From the NCBI GenBank assembly GCA_004352715.1, contig SCFE01000091.1:1-56389 (forward strand): a stretch of DNA of 56,389 bases, written 5' to 3'. Positions 12,101 through 20,903 of this stretch are shown here, piece by piece; within the stretch, counting starts at the first letter, position 1, and every line of letters begins with the position of its first letter. Under the pieces are notes generated by a model, which saw nothing but the letters and a program-made list of their open reading frames with translations, was not told where the DNA came from and did not search any database. The position numbers were made by a program, and so were the translations under genes. The stretch is from Hofstenia miamia (Eukaryota > Xenacoelomorpha > Acoela).

Positions 12101-15100
12101 GATTGAGCCTATCTTTTCGGCTCATGCCCATCCTTAGTTCTCTTAATTTAAAGACCAATTAATGCTAAAATTATTAATTAAATAGTTGATTGCAATTACG
12201 ATGATTAATATTTTCTGCATTAATGTGCCGATAAAATAGAAAGTTTGTATATAAACAATATTTCTTAAAATTTCGGGAATGGTTTAATTTGCAACATGAC
12301 GACAAAGGACACTTCTAACGCTGCTCAATATCGAATTTCAGTACTAGCTACTTATTATCAATAATTTGTAGTAAAAACAATCACACGATTGACTTCGTAC
12401 GAAATTTGATCTTAAAACTGTAGAGATTTCGCCTTGCTGTTGACTGTTTAAATTTCTTGAAAATTTATCAATATGTCTGCCATTGTGAAACGTTTATAAT
12501 TATCTGCATTGAAGTAAACTAAAGTATGTTCTTTGTGCGATATTTCGGATTTTGACATTTCTGTTTCTATCAAATTATCGTATGGTGGTTGATAAATGTG
12601 TCAATTCTTTATTATGATCTTGGGGTTTTTAACATTGTAGTTCAAACAACTCTAAATTTGAATAAACTATTGTTAATTAGTCAGCGTTCAATTAGAATAG
12701 TTTGTTTGAGTCTGTCAAAACCGTTTCGCATCTGGTCTTTGGTCTCCAACATTTTCGTTATGTCAATTATATAGACTCTCCTAAACTTCAAAAATGCTTT
12801 TAATTTTACGCGGCAGTCATTACTGAATGCTGGTAATTTTGATAATTCAATTCTTTTATTATCAACTCTTAATATGATTTTTGGTATGTCAAATAAACAA
12901 CAAAATCATATTTGAAAAGTTAAGAATGAATTCTAATGAATTTCATCATTTCCAACTAATAAACCCAAAATATAATTTATTTCCAAGAAAATCTTCAAAT
13001 TTTGAGATTTGACTGAAATCCTTTACTTTCAGATTCTATTTTAACCCTATTTCTACTAGCATTTCTTTAAAGTAACAAACCGCATTGTTCACATTTTTAG
13101 CAACATTATCCTAAGCATGTTACAAAATATTAAAAGAATTTTACATGGACACAAGTGGGTGACGATTTGGGCTGAACATTATTCCTGTGCGTGAAGTAGA
13201 TCATGAAATAAATTGTGTTTAATAAGAAATTCCATATTTTGACACACGACCCAACCCCATCCCAACCACAGACAAATGACGCGTGATCCAACCCGACCCA
13301 TAGTATGTTAACACATAACCAGACCCATGGGTCAGACAGTTAATATTTGACCCGAGCTATATTTGCAAATGTCTAGCAAAACTAACATGAAATAATGTAT
13401 TTATAGTCATGAGAAAAAGAAAAACATAAAAAAGTGGAATTATAAAACAAGTTTAACGGTTAAACTAAGTTTGGGGTAATTTTGTTAAACCAAGAAAAAC
13501 TAGAATAGGATTTTGAGCTCAAATCAACGAGGAAGAACCTGATATTTTGTGACTTTTCCTTATTTTTAATTAGTTTTTGTCCGCACGATATGGGAATCAT
13601 CCTAACTTTGCTTACCAAGATTCAACAAATACATTAATAGTCTAAGTTTGAGGTAGCTTTGTTACCCCAAAAGAAATCATCTTAAAACACTTGCCTTGGG
13701 ATGATTGCTAGTTTGTTATAGAAATGCCATGCTTCAAGAACCCTAATGCTATAATTTCATGAAAATTTTATTAATATTAATTTTGTTTGTAGCCAAAACA
13801 CATCTATATTGTGAAATTCTTTTTTAGTTTTGGTATGCATGATTTTTTTGCATATTTTAGTTGCCATGTGAAGAAGGCAATCTGCGAAAAAAGGCTATAT
13901 TAAGATTAAGACTCCAGGAATTTGAATTTAATATATATGCAAAAAATCAGAGCAAACAAAAACTAAAAAGAGTGAGAATTTCCCAATTTAGATGTTTTTT
14001 GGGTATCAGCTAAATGAATATCAATAAAATTTTAATGAAATAATAGCACTAGGGTTTTTCAAGCATAGTATTACTATAAAAAACTAGCAATCATTCTAAG
14101 GCAAAAGTCTTAAGCTGATTTCTTTCTGGGTAACAAAGCTACCTCAAACTTAGACTATTGCTGTTTTTGTTGAATCTTAGTAAGCAAAGTTAGGATGATT
14201 CCCATACTATACAGACAAAAAGTACTTAAAAAATGTGGAAAACTCACAAAATATTAGGTTCTTCCAAATTGATTTGAGTTTAAAATCCTATTCTAGTTAT
14301 TCTTGGGGTAACAAAATTACATTACACTTCGTTTAACTGTTGAGACTTTATCAATATTAATTTAAGAGTATGTTTTATATAGTCTAGTAAATTGCATACT
14401 AAATTAAAAACCATGGTTAGTTTGCCACTCTGGTAAAAAGCATTCAAATTCTTCCCATACCTAATGGGGACATAATGAGGCGGAGGGGTCCAATGTCCAT
14501 GGAAGCAGCATTGCCGTAGGCGTGGTACTGCTCACTTCCCTCAAAGGAGGACGTCCGAGAATTAAGGTCGAAAAAGAAAAAAGAGACAACTCTCTATTTC
14601 GGACGGGGAGACTAGGGACTTCAGATTTGAAATATCTTTATTAGTTACAAATGCTTAAAAATTTTTTGAAGACTTCATCTCAAATATGAAAAAATCATAA
14701 GTGAAATATGGCTTAAGTCTTTTGAAATTTAAGTAATATTGTCATTGAACAGAACTTAGCAGAAATATTTTCAATATTTATAGTAGACCGCTACTTTACT
14801 CAAAAAGAGCTTACCACGCCATAATGAACACCCTATCAATATTTCTAGAACTGCACTGCGAACTTTTCTAAAAGCAATTACTAGTATTTAAATATTGTTA
14901 GCTCCCTTTTTCTTCATTTATTCTACTAGTTCTTTTCAACATTCCCGAACCACACCGCGCCACTGAATCATTTCTGTGCCCCATTCAGTGCACCACTACC
15001 ACAACGACACTGCCTAAATCTCAAATTTATAGCCCAATGACAAATCTCTAAATACATTAGAACGATTGATTCGGAATGATTCCAAAGGCTAATAGTAGCA

Positions 15101-15991
15101 AATCCAACTGCTAATGCTTTTTACTAAAATTATAATAAAATTAACAATGTTGCTTATCTTACTGTTGTTATCTAACTGATTATTGAAAAAAGCAACATAA
15201 TTTCGAAGTGACGTACTTATTGGTTTTAATTAACCTCACCTCAAGGAATTCTTACCAAGGGTGTCTTTGGAGCTTTCATCTGCTGCAAAACACGCCATTA
15301 ACCTCGGTTGCTTGTTTAGCTCAAGTAACATAGCTTCTGACCAAAGTGGCAATAATTGTAAATGCGCATGTAGCAGAACAACGTACTCGCCGGTTGCACT
15401 CTTCACAGCTTTGTTAATCGCTTTAAGTCGGCCTTCGAAAGAACTGACAATAGAGACTTTCTTAAACAATAACTCATATGTGGGTTTTAAGTAGTGAAGA
15501 GTAGTAACAACTAAACTGTTTCGTTTTTTGTAGTCAACGATTATTATTTCCTTCAAGACTTTTTCGGGTGTGCTATTTATGATAGATGTTAAAGTTCTTA
15601 ATACAGTCGAAAGTGACTCATCTGATAAGAGCACCAAAATCGAAAATTCTTTGTGTTGAACATCATTAAAATTGCGACGGTGACACGCACGAGGACGTGT
15701 ATCCCTCAAAATCTGTGTAAAAGGAAGATGATCTGACAATGATCGATTGTAGCTAAATGAAAATGATAGTTCTTTTTCTAACTGTAAATATTTCTGTAGA
15801 AATTCACTATCAAGGTCATTCAAAGAGTTTAAAACTTGCTTAAAACGTGAATTCTGTTGAGGAGTTGCAAGATATCTTAGTAATTTATAATTAAAGTTCA
15901 ATTGTTGGTAATAGAATATAATAACACTTATCCACACAAAGCAAAATATAATTAATAATCCAAAAGGTTTCTTACGAATCCAAATTCGCAT
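6868..15991 (-). CDS. Polypeptide N-acetylgalactosaminyltransferase-like protein (GT27 family), probable pseudoenzyme
   Basis: Four coding exons on the minus strand (15256-15991, 10583-10860, 7457-7842, 6868-7204) join with GT-AG borders and compatible phases to 1737 nt, 578 residues plus stop. This is the usual size for a Golgi GalNAc-T. The order is a short cytosolic tail, a signal anchor (residues 11-27), a stem, a GT-A catalytic domain (about 80-360) and a ricin-type lectin domain (about 450-578). Family landmarks are SDHLPF, LRDTRPRAC, VLRTLTSIINSTP, EGENIDLSLRVWSCGG and a C-terminal QIW. In active enzymes Mn2+ is held by the DxH motif and by a His in CxxVGHV. Here DxH reads HAH (208-210) and the His is Pro356. 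Two of three ligands are lost, so transfer activity is unlikely. A lectin or chaperone-like role is possible but unproven. The neighbour upstream is the PLAT-like gene on the same strand. Confidence 0.85.
7457..7842 (-). CDS. GalNAc-T-like exon 3: end of catalytic domain and linker
   Basis: Acceptor TTTCATAG|GTG at 7843/7842 and donor GGCGG|GTATGT at 7457/7456. It starts in phase 0 with VWSCGGAVEWIPC, the family's V/IWxCGG block. CAKLVPI replaces CxxVGHV, removing the metal-binding His. It ends in QWCIDILNHGG, the first strand of the lectin domain. Confidence 0.85.
8988..9152. other. Assembly gap (165 N) inside a (TA)n microsatellite, intron 2
   Basis: The N run is flanked on both sides by (TA)n (8953-8984 and 9153-9182). 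It lies in the 2.74-kb intron 2 of the GalNAc-T-like gene. No coding sequence is expected. Confidence 0.97.
10583..10860 (-). CDS. GalNAc-T-like exon 2: acceptor half of the catalytic domain
   Basis: Acceptor TTTTTAG|AG at 10861/10860 and donor CGA|GTAGG at 10583/10582. The two leading bases complete the codon opened by exon 1. It encodes IPWHTIGIVNWL, then LGGFDEGY and EGENIDLSLR. The Gly-Gly of the family WGGEN motif has become Glu-Gly, but the Glu and Asn are kept. Intron 1 is 4.4 kb and full of repeats. Confidence 0.8.
11053..11248. mobile_element. piggyBac-type MITE, 188 bp between TTAA sites
   Basis: TTAA at 11053-11056 and 11245-11248 flank inverted ends (CACTAGAAAGTCC against TATTAGAAAGTTC when inverted). 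The palindrome GGTCAAATTTGACC lies near the right end. The layout of short TIR plus subterminal palindrome mirrors the element at 3950-4538. It lies in intron 1 of the GalNAc-T-like gene. The short frame read through it is not a gene. Confidence 0.6.
11450..13375. mobile_element. Large terminal-inverted-repeat element in intron 1
   Basis: The left arm around 11460-11670 (GGGTCGGAT...ATGCTAGTAGAAATAGGG) recurs inverted at about 13035-13370 (CCCTATTTCTACTAGCAT...CCCAACCCCATCCC). The arms contain the unusual GC-richer GGGTCGGGTTGGG-like words seen nowhere else nearby. The 1.4-kb interior has no recognisable transposase. Boundaries are approximate. Confidence 0.5.
13452..14346. mobile_element. 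Foldback (palindromic) element, ~0.9 kb
   Basis: Arms of about 400 bp, 13452-13860 and 13930-14346, are inverted copies. Examples are GGGAATCATCCTAACTTTGC (13590s) against its complement (14180s), and AGTCTAAGTTTGAGGTAGCT (13640s) against its complement (14130s). Only about 70 bp separates them. No coding potential. The element would form a long hairpin in the GalNAc-T-like pre-mRNA. Confidence 0.7.
14347..15255. other. Intron 1 remainder, no further feature
   Basis: Unique-looking intronic sequence between the foldback element and exon 1. Nothing coding seen on either strand. Confidence 0.6.
15256..15991 (-). CDS. GalNAc-T-like exon 1: signal anchor and N-terminal GT-A half
   Basis: Starts at ATG 15991 with RKK before a hydrophobic anchor, as in type II Golgi enzymes. 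It encodes residues 1-245 plus one base. The donor is CCTTG|GTAAG at 15256/15255. It contains IIIVDY (152-154 align with the VDD metal/nucleotide region) and LLHAH where active enzymes have LDSH. Confidence 0.85.
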
Positions 15992-17802
15992 TGTGTGAAA
16001 TCAGACAGGTTTTGGGAAGTTTGTGTACTTAAAACACTTGTGCAATCGTTCCCAACAAATTAACAGACTGGAAATTGATGCATAATGTTTTAATGTGTGG
16101 ATATGTGATGCTTGATATTTAGAATTTGAAAATTTTGCATTTTTTATTGCATTTCTTTTTCTATTTAAAAAAAAATATGAAAAAGTTTTCCAGTTTTATT
16201 GAACGATACCTTTTGCGCAATCAAGGTTGATGACCACTTAAATTTCGATGGACTTGATTAATACTAACATAACAATTAATCTGTTTTCCTAAACTGACAG
16301 TAAGTTTTTATTGTTTATTAGAAAAAATCAACTTTCTACTTTCAATGTGAATTTACCTACTTAACCAATGTACAATTTAATATTTTCCTGTATAATATTG
16401 TATCTTATGTAATTATCCATTGAGGATAGCGATTGTCCGATGTCAGAGCCGTGTAGCCTAAATGCACTGAGATAATGGTCGTTCTTGGTCTACTCGCAGT
16501 GCTCTTTAGTAGGCAAAGTGAATAGCGTCAATAGCCATAACAAAAATCCTGACCGGATCCACCGGTACAGGTCGATTGGCTTGCCAACCGGCCGGTCGGG
16601 TAGACGGGTCTAGCTATGATGCACAGCTCTGTTTATTGCTGTTTCTTGGGTTATTGTGCTTTTTGAGCAATGTCACCAAAACAATTCCAATAAAAGCTAG
16701 CAGTTTGTTTATTATTAATTTTATTTAGTCCATGATTTCTTAGATCCCCATCCCGTTAACCTCTGCAGCCACTCACATCCAATAATTGGTGAAGATTTTA
16801 TCCAATATTACATTTGTTTTTGTTGGGCACATGGATAGTAATGATGTTAATCTTTGTATCAAATAAGATTCTCTTTATGATGACTTTAAAATATATTTTA
16901 TAAAATTTTTAACTTGCTTCATTATTAAGTTTAACTAATATTTTAATAAATGATAATTTGTTCCAGAGTGCAATACATTTTCTTCTATTCTATCTAATAA
17001 GTTTATAAAAATGCAATTTTTTCATTTAATTATTCAAAGAAGTCAATTTTTTGAGCTATTTATACCAGGATGTTGAAAAACCGTTTCGAATTTCTCCCGT
17101 CTCCTATATGCAATAGTAGAAATTGAATCCCTGTTGTTCTCTTCTGACTGCGCATGACGCGCTGGAAAGTTGTCAATTGACGGAAAACATATAGCTGAGG
17201 CTAGTGGTTGATAATAAACCCTTTTATTATCTGAATACTAGGTGTAAGTAAAATTTGAATGGTTTTGCAAAAATCGGATTTTACAATTAAAAGAATTGCA
17301 TATTTGTACGTATTTCATAGACACAAAACTTTCTATGAAAATTTTTACCACAACAGGGAAGCACACTTAACCATAGATATGTCGAGCATTCCCAAATTCC
17401 AAAAATTGATGTTTTAATTGATTTTCTTAAATTTGTCCCTGTGTGTTTTTTATATAATTGTATTAGCTTTGTCTATCTAATTGAATATTTCTGTATATAT
17501 TTAAATTCTTTAAGCATACTGTAAATATTTCATTGTAAATGTTGTAAATGTTTGCAAAATGTATGTGCATAGAATTGTGCATCGAAGGTAAGGTTTAAAT
17601 AAAGCTATTTAACTTAAATTAATATTCTTGGAGAATGTGTACAAAACAGTTTGTGACTTTAAAGGAAAAATAGGTCATTGAGTTTGGCTTAACAAATACA
17701 TTTTTATAAAACACAAGATAGTACATGCACACAATTTACAAATGTTAAGATGAAATTTGTAAGCTTACAACTAGTTATATAATGTAAAGTTGTAAGTGGC
17801 AA
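15992..17802. other. Intergenic between the two minus-strand genes
   Basis: Holds the upstream region of the GalNAc-T-like gene and the downstream region of the PLAT-like gene. A GC-richer patch at 16540-16620 (CCGGTCGGGTAGACGGGTC) looks repeat-derived. No coding frame recognised. Confidence 0.5.
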
Positions 17803-18689
17803 CTAACGGGTTTTGCACCAATGAGGAAATAAATCGTAGAACTTTCTTCGAATTTCGGTTACTCTTTGATCAGTTACCCAAAAGGTTTTGTTTGAGATTA
17901 TGAGGTTGTCATTGAAAAAATACGGTATGTTATTAAGAAAAGTAGCCTTCCCACCTTTAAATTCAATGCGCGAAACATTAAAATCATATGTGATAAACTG
18001 CGTTTGTTCACTATGGCAAATATCGACAGCGACTCCGCATAGGGCCCAGTGGTCTTCAAGAAGCATAGGCTCATAATGTATAGTAACTGCTGAGAGAGGA
18101 AAATTTTCGCCGTTAATAACATAATGCCTCGCATCTCTTAAAGTTATGGTAAATTCATCAGTAGCACCAGGCTTGAAATCATTTGTAAAAAGTCTGTCCA
18201 GATAGTATTTAAATGTACACTTAGTTCCATTTTGTGTGCAAAGTGAAATTTTTACATTGCTATCCGTTCTGGAATTATCACCATCACACGTTGTGATTCT
18301 TATGCGTGAATTGAGAACAGTAAGACTGTTACTGCAAGATACCACATGGCAAAACCCCAAAAATAGTATAGCGATGCAACTAAGAAATTAGTTTTAGAGA
18401 TATCTCATAATTATGTAATATATTATATTGAATATTGATGATAATGCATGTATATAATATATATTTACAAGCATATCAATTTAAAAAAAAATTATTTAAG
18501 ATTTGTTGTGCAAAGGCATTATGACATTGCATTCTATTTTACTTTACAATGATTTTTTCGATTTTTTCATATCTTAAACCTTGGGTTTCAAGTATAATGC
18601 AATAAATTAATAATAATTAATAATTAAAAAATATATATTCAAAATTTTTAAATAAATATTGAGAGTACTAACCTTTTGAATGATTTCAT
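17803..18689 (-). CDS. Small secreted PLAT/LH2-like domain protein
   Basis: Two exons: 18673-18689 (17 coding bases from ATG 18689, donor AG|GTTAGT) and 17803-18379 (acceptor TTTCTTAG|T). The join gives 594 nt, 197 residues. The splice completes a signal peptide: a basic start, then a hydrophobic core CIAILFLGFC, then a VVSC cleavage region. The mature chain reads TDSNVKISLC, FKPGATDEFTIT and LEDHWALCGVAVDI. This follows the PLAT pattern (TDxNVxIxL, then FxxGxxDxF, then WxLxxVxV). PLAT domains bind lipid or protein partners in lipases and lipoxygenases; here no enzyme is attached. Eight or so cysteines suggest disulphides. The start choice rests on the splice model. Ligand unknown. Confidence 0.6.
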
Positions 18690-20903
18690 TCCGCATACTA
18701 GTGCGTACGTCTTTGTTAAATGACTTTGATAATAAAAGCGCTGGTAAAACTTACATGCTAAAATCTATATTCATTATGAATATAAGCAGTGGTGAAATAA
18801 ATTATTAATGAGTTTTAATCTTTGAACCAATAAATTCCGAAGTCAAAAATATCAGTTCATCATTTGAAGATAAAATCGAATTTTGATTGCACAGTAACTT
18901 AATGAATTTTCTAACGCTCAAAAGCACAAATTAAACAAAACAAGAAACACGACAGTTCAGACAAAGTTGGGTAGAGTCATATAATGACATGACATTCTTC
19001 TCAATCAAATCTTAGCGCAATTGCAACATTTTATCAAGTTCTGTTTATTCCAACACTGCTAATGACTTATATATAGGTCGCTGGACCCATGGATCAAATG
19101 TGTCACGGTGGGTAATCTGTCAGCCTTAATGGGTCGAATAGATGCATAATCTAAGATGTGAGAGAATTTGTAATAACACAAATTATTTTTCTGAACAAAA
19201 AACGTCGATATTCACAGGTGAGATAAGAGCTAAGACAAGATCGAATCATTCGTAATAAATATGTAGTGCTATTTTTTACATCAAAGAATGAACGCCAACT
19301 CCAGCTTATGCATCTCGATAAATCAGCCCAGCAGATATATATATATATATATATGTAATCTCAGCAGACTACAAATGGCAACATTCTTTCTTGAGTACAA
19401 ATCAAGTCACCAGGATTACGTCATTGAATCAATTGTGGTGGTCAGAAGGCTTTATGCGATGAAGATATTGAGTTAAAGACCATGCATTTACCTACTTTAT
19501 TTAGTTGTTGAGATTTCCCATTCATATTTTCATTCTTAGATTTTTATTTGAATAGATTGAAGTTAATTTTCTTAATGATGGGGAATTTCAAATTGCATGC
19601 GCCAGCTATATCATGATCATTCAATATTCAAACATCTTGTGCTTAATTTGTACTGATATTTGCCCAATTCAGTCTACGAGACACAAAATCACTATCTTGC
19701 AAATGAACATTGACGATATCTTAAAACACATTTTCTTAAATTAAAACGTTTAATAAATTTTGGTGCTAAGTAAACAATTCACATAAGATTTTTAAAAAAA
19801 TTTTTTTAATGTGAAAATTTAAAAATATCAATATAAATTAAATTATATTCTTTGTTACAGCTGATAATATAGTTCCCATTGCCAAGCTTTACGCGTTCAC
19901 AATTTCAAATAAGTTTCTCACTTTGTTCCCTGCGGGTTACTTAAGAAATATCAATAAGCCCTTGCAACTCCTGCCCTGAATTATTTTCAAAGTTTCCCTA
20001 TCAGCTGATAGAAGATCCACTGATCCCAAAAACAACCATGACTATCAAACGTACTTCAAATTGGCAATGTTTAAATACTGGTGCTAATTTTTCTTAGTGG
20101 AAAATGTGAAAATAGAAAACTGATTTAACATTATGAGGAGTCGCAGAAATAAATTATAAAGAAAAAATTTGACACCTTTTAGTCTTGTCTTGTCTACCAA
20201 AGCTACATCCTCATATAAAGAGTTGCAAAATTATCAATGAAATGTCACAATGAGTGCACTCAGAAGCAGTGACGGATTTGAAGGGGGTCTCGGGGTTCGC
20301 AAGAACCCCCTGAACCGATATATAAAATGGTCATTACAAATTATCATTTTTTCAGTTTGACCAATTCTAGGGCCTACGTTCAGATTTTAATTTACATCGG
20401 TTATTAATAGATTCATATAATTTTACAGTACATAGAAATTAATGCTTGTCAGATAAAGCACGTGAAATTACATATTCAATTTTTTTTAACTTACTTTAGA
20501 AAATATATACAGAATATAGATGTACTCAATTGCACTTGTGTTATGAGATCATTATTGGAAAAGAATTCTGATGTTGAACACTTTTATAAATTCGATTCAT
20601 TGTTTTCTTTCGTTTATTTTTAATCGTGAAGGATTGTATAAATCAGCTATAGAGAGTATACACAAGCCACCCGTATGGCATATATAGTAAAACTTTTTTC
20701 TGCATCACTGAGATCCCCTAGAGATGTGTTCCCCTGCTCAGAAGGCAGAATGTTATAAAATTTAGACAATATAGTTTCAATTAAAGTAAATTAATAGATG
20801 ATTTGAAAGTGCTACGCTACAGTTGGCATCAACGCCTCTCAGTGTAATCATCGACAAAATAAAATCAATTGTACAGCTTAACTGCATTGAGATATTATTG
20901 TAG
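18690..20903. other. Intergenic, with a hAT-like terminus near 20271
   Basis: Mostly AT-rich without coding sequence. A (TA)n tract lies at 19336-19354. At 20269-20310 CAGTGACGGATTTGAAGGGG begins a GC-rich stretch that resembles hAT transposon termini. No opposite end was located. Confidence 0.4.
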
